Positions 32,867 through 42,934 of a stretch of 64,000 nt of DNA are shown in pieces. This DNA comes from Tenebrio molitor (lineage: Eukaryota; Arthropoda; Insecta; Coleoptera; Tenebrionidae). The notes beneath the pieces are model-generated. The model ran no database searches and was not told the origin of the DNA. It saw only the letters and a list, made by a program, of their open reading frames with translations. The stretch is from positions 16,802,001 to 16,866,000 of the forward strand of contig NC_091047.1 in NCBI RefSeq assembly GCF_963966145.1. The letters are read 5' to 3'. Each line of letters starts with the position of its first letter. The first letter of the stretch is position 1. The position numbers were made by a program, and so were the translations under genes.

Positions 32867-33150
32867 CAGGTATTTCACGAGTGATAATGAGCCCGGCGAA
32901 TTTAAAAATGCAACTCACAATACATTTCCAAAGTCGCTATAGTCGTATTGTTAAAAATGAAATTATGTGAATCCATGATGGCTTTGCTTCCAATAATTTT
33001 ATTTGTCGCAACTGACATTTACGAACAGTTTAAATACGACGATTAAAATAAAATGTAGTAGGTATTCGAACGATGAGAAAACAGACATGATCCTGATTTA
33101 TGACGAATGTAATAAAAATACTTCTACTGTTGCGGGTTTTTGCAGACAGT
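32867..33150. mobile_element. Truncated relative of the 1040-1492 MITE
   Basis: Begins TACAGGTATTTCACGAGTGA, has AATGCAACTCACAATACATT and later CAGACATGATCCTGATTTA, matching the order of blocks in 1040-1492. The right terminal repeat is not present. Confidence 0.55.
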
Positions 33151-33539
33151 AAATATTAGGGTGTCCAGAAAGTTCTGAGTGTTTTGTGGTATTCTGTTTC
33201 ACGATATAAAATAAATGTAAAATCAATTGCTAATTTTTGTTAGTTTTTTATAGCTATTAATACAACAAGTGTTTTATAGACGATTTTTAAACTATAAAAC
33301 ACGCGTTGTCTTCAAGATTTTTTCTAACACTAACATCTTATCAGAAATTTTAATAAATTCAGAAATTATTCGAGGCGCGTCACAATACACAAAAAAAAGG
33401 CGAGGTTGCCGTGGGTACTATGTTAATAATATATCTGTTGTCTTTAAAGAGTTGATCATTATTATGACTTATTTATTAGCTTGTAATCTAGTTGTACAGC
33501 ACATTATTTCCTGTAATTGGGTGCTTCCTGTAGGAAATA

Positions 33540-33606
<67 letters not shown>
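33540..33606. repeat. (TTA)n microsatellite
   Basis: About 22 uninterrupted TTA units. They end a ~175-bp block absent from the sister unit, so they are probably the tail of a retroposed fragment. Confidence 0.9.
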
Positions 33607-33608
<2 letters not shown>

Positions 33609-33643
33609 CAACAAATTTGGAAAAAAACAATTTTCATCGTTGA

Positions 33644-34045
33644 AATGTGCCTAAACGTTCCAGAAGAAATAAGAAAAAAGGGGCAATTTGTTACCAATGA
33701 AGTCTAAAAGTGCATACGAAAAGGTGTATGTTTCGTTTCAAGGCCGGAACAATAAAAAAAGCATCACGGAGGTAACGGAAGATGCCATTTTGGCTTTTCT
33801 TGATATGGGGTAAGTGTGTAGAACTTCATTAAAAGTTAGTTCACACTACGGCAAGAACAAGAATCATTTGAAGAAAATGTAAAGATTGCCAGTTTTCGAT
33901 GGCCGGGCACTTGCATTGGATGAAACAGCAGAAGTTAAAGAAGAAGATGTTAGGAACAAGAGCACGAAGCTAATGTGGCAGTTCCAATTCAATAATTGTA
34001 CTTTTCACTTTTGTGATAATTACTGTAAAAATGATGAATAAAATG
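33644..34045 (+). pseudogene. Tyrosine-recombinase-like N-terminal fragment, unit 1
   Basis: Plus strand: NVPEEIRKKGQFVTNE followed, after a frame change, by KSKSAYEKVYVSFQGR and SITEVTEDAILAFLDMG, then a splice-donor-like gtaagt at 33810. The arrangement KS...Y...F...TE...LA resembles the N-terminal core-binding part of arthropod Crypton-like tyrosine recombinases, as does 57101-57332. A downstream block (FDGRALALDETAEVKEEDV in unit 2) has a 1-nt insertion here. The catalytic R-H-R-Y domain is absent. Confidence 0.45.
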
Positions 34046-34205
34046 TTACTTGAATGATATGTGTGGGCGTATTTTATGACTCTATAAGATACGTTGCTAT
34101 TGACGACGTGTCTTATAGAGAAAAGCGTATTTTATGGGAAACATAAGGTGTGAGCTCAAATGCACCATGGAAACAGTATAAGATATTAGTGTTAGAAAAT
34201 AGCTA

Positions 34206-34318
34206 TTAAGACAACAAGGGTTTTATAGACGATTTAAAAATCGAGATCGTAGTTTAAATCAGAGCGACCGCAGGGAGCGAGGATTTAATAGATCGAGATT
34301 TTTAAACTATAAAACACG
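34206..34318. repeat. Long hairpin with GC-rich apex, unit 2 of the tandem duplication
   Basis: Arms ACAACAAGGGTTTTATAGAC / CTATAAAACACGCGTTGT and ATTTAAAAATCGAGATC / GATCGAGATTTTTAAA around GAGCGACCGCAGGGAGCGAG. In unit 1 the corresponding place (33265-33304) has only the outer arms. Confidence 0.75.
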
Positions 34319-34480
34319 CGTTGTCTTCAAGATTTTTTCTAACACTAACATCTTATCAGAAATTTTATTAAATTCAGAAATTATTCGAGGCGCGTCACAA
34401 TACACAAAATGCGGAGGTTGCCGTGGGTACTATGGTAATAATATCAACAAATTTGGAAAAAAACAATTTTCATCGTTGAA

Positions 34481-34871
34481 ATGTGCCAAAACGTTCCAGA
34501 AGAAATAAGAAAAAAGGGGCAATTTGTTACCAATGAAGTCTAAAAGTGCATACGAAAAGGTGTATGTTTCGTTTCAAGGCCGGAACAATAAAAAAAAGCA
34601 TCACGGAGGTAACGGAAGATGTCATTTTGGCTTTTCTTGATATGGGGTAAGCGTGTAGAACTTCATTAAAAGTTAATTCACACTACGGCAAGAATCATTT
34701 GAAGAAAATGTAAAGATTGCCATTTTCGATGGCCGGGCACTTGCATTGGATGAAACAGCAGAAGTTAAAGAAGAAGATGTTATGAACAAGAGCACGAAGC
34801 TAATATGGCAATTCCAATTCAATAATTGTACTTTTCACTTTTGTGATAATTACTGTAAAAATGATGAATAA
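34481..34871 (+). pseudogene. Tyrosine-recombinase-like N-terminal fragment, unit 2
   Basis: Same content as unit 1: ATG at 34481, the recombinase-like block, a donor-like gtaagc at 34646, then an open frame (about 34690-34871) reading RQESFEENVKIAIFDGRALA and onward to a TAA followed by AATAAA. An extra A near 34590 shifts the first block. Function unknown; the family call rests on a short motif. Confidence 0.4.
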
Positions 34872-35118
34872 AATGTTACTTGAATGATGTGTGTGAGCGT
34901 ATTTTATGACTCTATAAGATACGTTGCTATTGACGACGTGTCTTATAGAGACAAGCGAATTTTATGGGAAACATAAGGTGTGAGCTCAAATGCACCATGG
35001 AAACAGTATAAGATATTAGTGTTAGAAAAAAATATGAAGTACACTTGTCCATAAACAATTTGACGTTTGTCAGTTAAATAATTTTCAATTGGTTACATTC
35101 TGGTAATTGATTGTTTAC

Positions 35119-35320
35119 ATGGAAAAAGAACGAAATCGTAATTTAATGTTATTTATAAGTTTAAATGTGGACATTCAGCGGCAGCAGCCATAAGAAATAT
35201 GTGCAGAATTGAAGGTGCAAGGACGGTAAAAGAGTCTACTTGTCGGCCATGGTTTGCGAAATTTCTGAATGGGGAAGAAGGTCTTAAGGCTGTTGCCTAG
35301 TGGATGGCCAAGCAATGGTA
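35119..35320 (+). pseudogene. Mariner transposase N-terminal fragment
   Basis: Starts MEKERNRNLMLF, shifts frame, then FKCGHSAAAAIRNMC, RTVKESTCRPWFAKF and NGEEGLKAVA before a stop. The motif order HSAAEA..IC...TV..TVR.WF.KF..G...L is that of the mariner HTH region. No catalytic domain follows. Confidence 0.75.
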
Positions 35321-35915
35321 AAGCGCGCTAAACGGGTTCTAATTATTTTTCCACAGTTTTATGTTTGAAGCTATGGTGACTATATTTTTTGTTAAACATT
35401 AACGTATCTCACCGGGCTACTGTCTCAGTTTTTTGAAAAATCGCTTCATTCTTTATAAAAAAATTAATAACGTTTTTCAGTAATTCTAGTTATTTTTGCT
35501 CAATTTTGTATTTAGAGACTATTTAAAAAGTGCATTGGATTCAGAAGAACGTATCTCATGGGGCTACTGTCTCAGTTTTTGGAAAAACAAATTAGATTGG
35601 AAGCAAAAAAATAAACAAAAGCCTCAACAAAACGCGTAAAATTCGGTTATTAGGCAGTCCACTATACTTCTCAACTACCTGGAGGTCGTAAACTCGGGTT
35701 GACATAATCACTACTTAACGCCCGCAATGCAACTTTTGTTGGGAAGATACTTGCACTGGGCTCACGGGAACATCCTCGGGGCAGAGCCGGCGTGCCGCGA
35801 TGGTCAACTTATGAATAAAAGTAAAATATACCTGTAAAGGAGATGGTCGGATTGCGACGGTGCGGGTGCGGTGGTATCATTTGGATAAAAAGATTGTCAT
35901 AATCATAACCAATCA
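35321..35915. other. Non-coding, with a 40-bp direct repeat
   Basis: 35399-35440 and 35547-35588 are direct copies (AACGTATCTCACCGGGCTAC and CTGTCTCAGTTTTT) 148 bp apart. The stretch 35660-35880 is more GC-rich but has no recognisable gene. Confidence 0.5.
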
Positions 35916-37208
35916 CTAATTATAATAATTCTTCTTACAAAAATATGATGCACAATTCGAATAATCGCCGAAAATATGGTTAGGGCTGTTTAATATGTCG
36001 GTTTTTAAATACTCAATTTTTTGCGATAGTATCCCTCTATGACATTTACGATATTTAATAGCACTTGTAACAGCGGTTCTATACTTTAAAATATTGTTAC
36101 GCAAGAAATTTCTAATTTGAAAATCGACTCTAGACATTTTTCCTATTTCTCTAATTTTGTTACAATAGTTTCGCATTATTTGATTTCTGCATTCGATTTT
36201 TTCTATGAAACAATGTGGACCGTAGGGCATCGACTCCTTTATCTTTTTGTAAACACTACTATCTCCATCTCCTATGATTTTAGTATATTTTAAATTATGC
36301 ATAGCTACAGAATTTTTAAAACCTTCTAAAATAATAGCTGCTTCCATTGATGTTGATGTGCTTTTCCAATTTTTAAAACATTTATGTGATGGTGCTTTTT
36401 TTTTAATTTAGCAAATTTTTCGCATATTCTGCAGTACTTATTTTTAATACCTATATATAACACTTTTTTTAATCGAGCACCAATTATAGAAACTACTCCT
36501 GACAATGCATTGTAATTCGTTTTATAAGAGCGTTTACTCCATGCTCCGTCAACAATGACTGTAATCATGCCTACTCCATTTGCATCAACTTCTCCCGCTT
36601 CTAGCGCTAACCTAAGTTCTTCTTGCCCTGCATCAATCATCTCATTTATTGTTTATATGTTGACGAGCTCATGCATGGGATATCTAATGCTGCAGATAAA
36701 TAGGAAAATTGAGTAAAACCGGCACCCATCGCAATAATTCCACATACTGCCGATTTATTAATTTCCGAAGAATCGGTGTCGGGTTCGCTACTAAATGTCC
36801 CTTCCAACCCGCAAATAGTACATTTGTAACTGAAATAACTTTTTAAACCATACCGTTTTTCATTGATAATATCTACACCATAGAAACTGCAATCGAAACC
36901 TTGGTGTTTAATTGATTTTAATGTCAAAAATAAGTGATTTATGTCAACAATTCTACGACCTGTCAACTGAAATTTAGTTTCATTTGGAGAATTAGCACTT
37001 TCTTCTAAAAAACATCGTTATCTAAATTTTCTAAACTATTATTTAAACTTATATCAATATCATTGTTGAAATTAGCAATATTGTCTATATGTTCAGCTGT
37101 AAAAACACATTTAGAACCTTTTCTTTTTTTTTTAATTTTTCTTTTAATTTCTTTTCTACTTTTCCGCTTTCTTGAACAAGCAACATGTTTTTTACTTTCT
37201 TGCCCCAT
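35916..37208 (-). pseudogene. Dead Mutator-like (MULE) transposase
   Basis: The minus strand begins MGQESKKHVACSRKRKSRKE. Three shifted frames follow. The middle part has INHLFLTLKSIKHQGFDC, zinc-ligand-like CTICGLEGTF, AMGAGFTQFSYLSAALDIPC; the next EELRLALEAGEVD, ITVIVDGAWSKRSYKTNYNA and YCRICEKFA; the last MEAAIILEGFKNSVAMH and IIGDGDSSVYKKIKESMPYG. These are hallmark blocks of the insect Mutator-like transposase domain, with Asp in VDGAW and GDGDS as likely catalytic residues. Frameshifts occur near 37004, 36645 and 36370. About 430 codons, probably C-terminally truncated. No terminal repeats recognised. Confidence 0.75.
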
Positions 37209-37737
37209 TTAAAAGCAATAATAAAACTTAATTCTATTTTCAAATAATAAAATAAAATTAATGCATGTTTATAAACTTTTCTATCCCCATTCTTCCAATC
37301 TGGAAGCCGTTGTTGGTCAGTTGGGCCGAACTACCTGTGTCTAATGTCGAGTAAACGGCCAAACTGTAGGTAATTAGTTGTTCTCAGTAAAGATTCAATA
37401 TTGAATATTAGCACCCCTACTAATTTACACAGAAACTAGGTAAATACCTATCATCTTTTTCAATAAACGTCTGAGTGGATAGATTCTGACAGGGTTCCAA
37501 GTATTTCTGGCAAATGGAAAAAGTTGGAAGTATTATCAGATAGCAGATTTTTTTCTGAAAATTATTTGTGCAGGTAATGAAAACAGGCGCTATTGTAATC
37601 CTATCTTTCTTATATAGAGATATAGTATAGCCTTTTGGGAAGACGTCACGATTTTCTTTCTCGTTTTCTCCTGTTTGAAATGACAGAAAAAAATGCGATG
37701 CGTTTATTTATTATTGGTTACAAATTTGAAACATAAT
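37209..37737. other. Intergenic, no feature seen
   Basis: AT-rich, no coding or repeat structure recognised. Confidence 0.4.
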
Positions 37738-38085
37738 AGTTACTCATGATCAATTCAAATTAGTTTCTGAGTAGTTCAAACATACGTGAAGTTACTAGAT
37801 AATGGCGTCCTCGCAAATGGGTAAAAATTGGACTCTAACAACTATTTTTGCATTAAAATTTGATTAATAGTGACAGTTGTTTGATGTTTATTAGCTAAAG
37901 ATAGCAGAGATACGAAAAATCTGACACTGTCAAAGTCATAGTTGCCTCTTATCTAAGTAATTGTTGATTGCACGGTATTTACAGTTCAATTTTTACCCAG
38001 TTACCCATGACGTCACTAGCTAATAACTTTTACGTATGTTTGAGCTAGGATCCGAAACAAATTTGAATTGGTCATAAATAACACT
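37738..38085. repeat. Fold-back element with ~100-bp arms
   Basis: The left arm (GATCAATTCAAATTAGTTTC, TCAAACATACGTGAAGTTAC, ATGGGTAAAAATTGGA) is inverted in the right arm ending near 38085. A ~145-nt centre without coding separates them. Confidence 0.7.
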
Positions 38086-38102
38086 AATATCAATATCTGT
38101 TC

Positions 38103-38413
38103 ATGTTGGAATGAACATCAGTGGTGCAAATGACCTGACCTGTTACTATGATAACCAGTGTCCGGACGAAATAGTACCGAACAAGTCGACCAGTACAACT
38201 TTGCGTAATACCCCACTCACATATAAACACGATTCAGCTGGTTCGTTTACAATAACAGGGAACCAGCTGAATCGTGTTTATGTGCACGCGAGGGATTACG
38301 CAAAGTTGTACTGGTCGACTTGTCCGGTACTATTTCGTCCGCACACTGATGATAACTCATATGAAAGTTAATGCCCCATGTGTGCGATTTGCACCACTGA
38401 TGTTCAATCCAAC
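38103..38413. repeat. Near-complete palindrome, ~145-bp arms
   Basis: Arms include TGAACATCAGTGGTGCAAAT, ACGAAATAGTACCG, GTCGACCAGTACAACTTTGC and GATTCAGCTGGTTC; the centre is near 38258. Apart from scattered mismatches the whole 311 bp folds on itself. ORFs within it are by-products of the palindrome. Confidence 0.8.
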
Positions 38414-38422
38414 GTGAACAGT

Positions 38423-38951
38423 ATACTGTGAGCGACAAAAGTATGGAACAAATTCATTAAAAATTAAACAATATTTTTTTTCAAAAAAATCTTTGAACAG
38501 GTCAATTTTAGTTTATGAAGAAATTCTCCCTGTTTTAGTTTTATCTAGTTTTATTCCCGCACCCAATCAAAATTAAAATTTCTATACGTTTGATTGTTTG
38601 ATTTACCTGCTTGATTTTTTGACTTGTTTTTGTTCGTTATAAAATTTATTATTTCCAACTTTATACTTTTTTTTCTCAAAAATTTCCTTATGTAAGATAA
38701 CAAAATTTTTATACTGTCATTTAGACAATTAAAAGGGCTATCAGAATCAAGAAAAAAAATAGGGGTTTTCTATTTAAAAAAAACTATGGATGACGTCATA
38801 ACTCGAAAACAAATGACTGCTTGGAATTTTCTTTCATACTAAAACATGTATTTTTTAAAACTAAAATTGATTTGTCCAAAGATTTTTTTGAAAAAAAAAT
38901 TTGTTTTATTTTTTAGGAATTTATTCCATACTTTTGCCGCTCACTGTATAT
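38423..38951. mobile_element. Tc1-type MITE (ACTGTGAGCGACAAAAGTAT)
   Basis: TIRs of about 30 bp at both ends (TACTGTGAGCGACAAAAGTA; right end complement of TACTTTTGCCGCTCACTGTA), TA flanks. No transposase fragment recognised. Confidence 0.8.
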
Positions 38952-38956
38952 ACTTT

Positions 38957-39183
38957 ATTCACGGTGGGTTGAACATTTGAAGGTCAAATAATTTATTTTT
39001 TTGGCTCTGTAATTATGTTTTGTAAATAGTGACATGCAGCTCATCAACGTAATGCGAATTTAGCAATCCTCAATCCAGCGTGAACGGTGTTTACCTGCAT
39101 GTCACTATTTACAAAACATAATTACAGAGCCAAAAAATTAAATTATTTGACCTTGAAATGTTCCACTCAACGTGAATAACGTT
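38957..39183. repeat. Fold-back element, ~90-bp arms
   Basis: Arms TTGAACATTTGAAGGTCAAA, TTTGGCTCTGTAATTATGTT and TTGTAAATAGTGACATGCAG pair around a short centre. The middle of each arm (GGTCAAATAATTTA, TTGGCTCTGTAA) recurs in the fold-back at 62444-62589, so both belong to one family. Confidence 0.8.
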
Positions 39184-39606
39184 TATAAGTCTCAAATTTG
39201 TTGACAATTGCTTCGAAAGGTTATGTTTGTAATCAACGTAATAAGTGAAAGAAATTAAAAATTGTCAAATTGACAGGAGCATAAAATAACCGCACAGTAA
39301 CCAACAATAAATAAATCATTCTTTAAATTAATTTTCTGGAAGTAAGAGATTAAACCACTAAAGTATATATACACAGATACCTCCAACCTTCAAGAAAATC
39401 TAAAATTTGCCAACAAATTTGTTCACAGTAGGAAGATTTACTGTTCTTGTAAAATGGTAATTTTATGACTGACGGGTCTCGAGAGGGTACCTGCTGCAGT
39501 GTTTGACCGATCCAAGAATTCTGAATACTTCTACAACTTGAACTACACCTCGCCCAAAAGTTTTATTACTGTGCAACAGCCTTATACTGACTAAATATGA
39601 ATAAAT

Positions 39607-39864
39607 ACTGTGTTTTCAATTTGTTTGTAGGTCGTAAAATTTTATGGTACTTTATGTTAAAGATCTTGGGCGGCTTATAAATCCTAGTTTACCACTAGCA
39701 GGTAATATTTTAAGCAGGGTTGTATTGTACATTTTGTATATTTGCATTGTACGGAAAACGGCACGCGCCGCTTCCCAACTTTTTCAAACCCAACCGTTGT
39801 GCCTGTTAATCCCTCATAATATACAATAAAATTTTACGACCTACAACCAAATTGAGAATACAAT
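39607..39864. mobile_element. Short element with ~45-bp inverted ends
   Basis: The left TTGTTTGTAGGTCGTAAAAT and right ATTTTACGACCTACAACCAA ends pair over about 45 bp. The 170-bp centre carries nothing recognisable. Confidence 0.7.
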
Positions 39865-40834
39865 AATTCGTGGAAACTTCGGTGATGGTTACTGGAACTG
39901 TAAATTCTAAGTAGCGATGCGATTGATGGACATTTTCAATGTGAGAACAATGAATTTGTATTCGATTAAATTCTAAACTGTATACCTACAGTTTAACTTC
40001 GACAATTCGGACACACTCTGGTTCTCTATTAATTTCTTTTAATCGATTCGTAAAAAAACGTAACATAAGTATTGCAACATCGTGACTTCAAAATTTTCAA
40101 AATTCCTAACCAAACTTTTCTTCAGATATACAGATTGTCATGGCCAAGCATCGTTTTTTTAAAGTTGGATTACATTATACCTATTGCTTCATTGAAATTT
40201 TTTTGTGTGCCTAGTATTATAAATTCATAGGTGACAATGGAATAGTGGAAATTAAATAAAAAATAAAAATTTCACACCGAAGGAAGTAATTTTGAATATG
40301 AAAATTAAATATTGTGAGCTGAAAAACAACCAGTTTTCACTCAAAAGAAACGATTCATACTATTGACTATTGAGTGATGATGTACGAAATTTTATGTGGC
40401 AACTGTGTGCGTGTGGTATAGTAGTCATTGGTAGGTATAACATTTCATATGCCTGCATTTGCTTTTTTTTATACTATTGCTTGTCTCGCTAACATCAAAA
40501 TTAACAACAAAAAGGATGAATTAAACTTTAGGAAATTTGATGTACTCGATTTTTTTCCAATTGACTGTAAGTTGTACAGGAACAATTATATGTCAAGATG
40601 AAGAATTTTATTTAAAAATGTTATCAAAATTGAAGGAGTTTTGTATGGATCATTTACTAGTACAAATATTACTTATTAACGTGCAGATAAATAAACTAAG
40701 GAATTATAGGCACAATCATGTTCAATACAACAATTTTATTTTTCGAGGGTAATGTGGGTTCAACATTGAACAATATTTTTGCCAGAAAACTTGTGTACTG
40801 TGCAAAAATATACTTTTTTCACGATCGGGAGTAG
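39865..40834. other. Intergenic, no feature seen
   Basis: AT-rich. No coding, RNA or repeat structure recognised. Short ORFs (for example 40537-40752) show no family motif. Confidence 0.4.
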
Positions 40835-40980
40835 AATAGTATATTATATATTGAGGGAGAGAAATGCATGATTTTTCCTAAGGTGCAGTTTGTAGCCAGA
40901 GGGCGAAGCCCGAGGGCTACAAAGCACCGAGGGAAAAATGAGCATTCTCTCCAGAAGTATATATACTATTTTTTTCACGG
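40835..40980. repeat. Long hairpin with GC-rich apex
   Basis: The arms (AGTATATTATATATTGAGGG, AAGGTGCAGTTTGTAGCC) pair with the right side ending TATATATACTATT around AGAGGGCGAAGCCCGAGGGC. Same design as the other hairpins listed, unrelated arms. Confidence 0.7.
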
Positions 40981-41122
40981 TAGGGAGTAGAAACAGCACA
41001 AAAATCTCAAATTTTAAGAATAAAAAAATGATGACAAATGAGTTGTCATCTTTCGATGAATTTAATGGAATTAGTAGTTGCCTTGACAACACAATTAGAT
41101 TTTTGTTACAACAGTCAAAAAA

Positions 41123-41178
41123 AATGAAAACTCCCATTAGATTTTTGTCACAACAAAAATCTAATGGGAGTTTTCATT
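41123..41178. repeat. Perfect 25-bp-arm hairpin
   Basis: AATGAAAACTCCCATTAGAT then TTTTGT, a 6-nt loop, and the exact complement. It is an unusually perfect small inverted repeat. Confidence 0.85.
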
Positions 41179-41572
41179 GTTTCACTGTATATAAACTGGT
41201 AAGACTGGTTTTTTATAATATGCCCTACAGTGGCGTAGCTAGTCCTAAATGGGCCCTGTATCAAAATTTGTTGGGGGGCCCTTTTTACCCGACTACGGCG
41301 AAGCCCGAAGGAGGGTAATGCTTTTTTTTACAAAATAAACAAAAAAATTGCATTAACAAAATAAGGATATTTAGAGCTAGACACGGAACCTACTAAATTT
41401 CACAGAAAATTTACTAATACATTTCAGCTAACAACGTGTTAAGTCGGAAACCCGCCCATTTGATTGGCTGATTCAAATCCAATTTTAAATATCCCCCAAT
41501 CAGATCGCTTGACATTATGTTAACTTTAACAAGAACTTGACATCGCTTTATACAACCGGGCCTAAGTAATAT

Positions 41573-41765
41573 GTATCGGGTGTTTTCTTAAATTTCACCT
41601 CATAGTAGGCGTTGAAGAGTCGATTGTGAATGCACTATATGGGTTACGGATCACCGATCAGCTGTTTAAATCTGAAATCGAGTCGTGCGTTCACATCGTG
41701 GAGGGAGTTCACATCGACTCTTCAACGCCTACTACGAGGTGAAATTTAAAGAAACACCCGATACT
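41573..41765. mobile_element. Nested fold-back element inside the hAT shell
   Basis: GTATCGGGTGTTTTCTTAAA, TTTCACCTCATAGTAGGCGT and TGAAGAGTCGAT pair with the right side. 193 bp. Confidence 0.7.
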
Positions 41766-42043
41766 ATTGAATTCGTGAAAAACTAGGACAGCAAGACGTC
41801 GTAGTTATGTCAACTTTTCAAAAATGTTGTAGTGTAACGTTTCTACGTCCTTTATGTTAACTGGTTACTAATGTCCAACATGTCAAGTAGATAACCTAAA
41901 TAGGTTTGACGTTTGACGTTGGATCGAGCATTGCTAAATTCAAACTGTCATAATGACAGACGTTTTATATTTGAAATTTTCATGTAGCCCAATTTACTCC
42001 AACAAAATTTTGCTGTACTAGTTTTTCATGAATTCGATAGTAC
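41762..42043. mobile_element. Second nested inverted-repeat element
   Basis: The ends TACTATTGAATTCGTGAAAA then ACTAGGACAGCA pair over about 38 bp with 42006-42043. 282 bp. It shares its left edge with the preceding element. Confidence 0.65.
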
Positions 42044-42084
42044 ATTTTTACAGAAATTTACCAGTATGTGTTCTAAATCCAAAT

Positions 42085-42587
42085 AAAAATGTGCGAAAAT
42101 TTGCACAGAAGCCACAAATTGAAACAATTAAGCCAGAACGCATGCGCTGCCTTTGAAACTTTGAATTCGTTCTATTCTATCCGGATTTCCGTCTTTATAC
42201 TAAGGACAACGTAACATTTTATCTGCCCCGCCCATTTCATTTTCTTAGTTACCAATCAAATAGGTTGTTAAGACGATCTGAGTTACACAGTAAAAATTTC
42301 TGATATTCGAATTGTCTTAATGACATTTTATTTTTTAGAACCTAAAACAATAATTGTGGACTTGACAGCAAAATTCTAACCTTAACTTTTTTACGTGGCA
42401 AATGTGATGAAAAGTTGTACAGATTGAATCTGGCTTTGATTCTGATTGGTCAATTTTAGTGGGCGGAGCAGATAAAAAGTTATAACGGCAATACTATAGC
42501 AATTTCACATTGTGAAGCCATAACATAAAGATCAGCTGATGCTTGCACCAATTTGTGGCTTCTGCGCAGATTTCCTGACATTTTTAC
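42085..42587. mobile_element. Third nested fold-back element
   Basis: The outer arms (TTGCACAGAAGCCACAAATT) and inner arms (ATTTTATCTGCCCCGCCCAT, TTACCAATCAAATAG) both pair with the right half. About 500 bp. Confidence 0.65.
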
Positions 42588-42934
42588 GCAAAATTTTAGA
42601 ACACCTTGCAAACAGACTACGTGCCAGTTTCTGATAAATTTACTCATAAATTTTCTCAAAAATTATTATCAATAAGAATTTGAGGTTGTGGATAACATTT
42701 GACGAAATTTTGCTTACACACGTCGGGGCCCCCGTACCTTGGGGGCCCCGTATCATTGATACGGCTGATACGGCGGTAGCTACGCCCCTGATGCCCTACT
42801 AACTTATTTTTTACCTTTTTTCATAACAAGAGCTCTTGGACTTGTTACGAAAAGTACCTACCTCAACTGACTAATTCCATTTAGGGTCTACAATTTTCAT
42901 TACTGTAAATTTCTAAGTGTAAGTTATTTTTCGT

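Larger units (their letters stand above)
33249..35030 (+). repeat. Tandem duplication of a ~0.85-kb unit
   Basis: Units 33249-34199 and 34200-35030 are near identical, from TAGCTATTAA through CAGTATAAGATATTAGTGTT. Unit 1 has an extra ~175-bp insertion ending in (TTA)n (33431-33607) and lacks most of the hairpin present at 34206-34318 in unit 2. Each holds a copy of the recombinase-like remnant described below. Confidence 0.85.
41228..42790. mobile_element. hAT-type non-autonomous element with 8-bp target duplication
   Basis: The ends CAGTGGCGTAGCTA and TAGCTACGCCCCTG are inverted. ATGCCCTA is directly repeated at 41220-41227 and 42791-42798. An 8-bp duplication and CAGxGGCGTAGC ends are typical of hAT elements. 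No transposase is present. The interior is mostly three further inverted-repeat elements. Confidence 0.8.

Noticed and set aside
33269..33643. 124-codon ORF ending in poly-Ile
   Set aside because: Translation of a (TTA)n microsatellite and flanks.
36326..36640. Separate small genes at 35.9-37.2 kb
   Set aside because: The three frames join into one Mutator-like transposase broken by frameshifts.
38111..38438. ORFs on both strands of the 38.1-38.4 kb palindrome
   Set aside because: Mirror-image by-products of the inverted repeat; no protein family resemblance.
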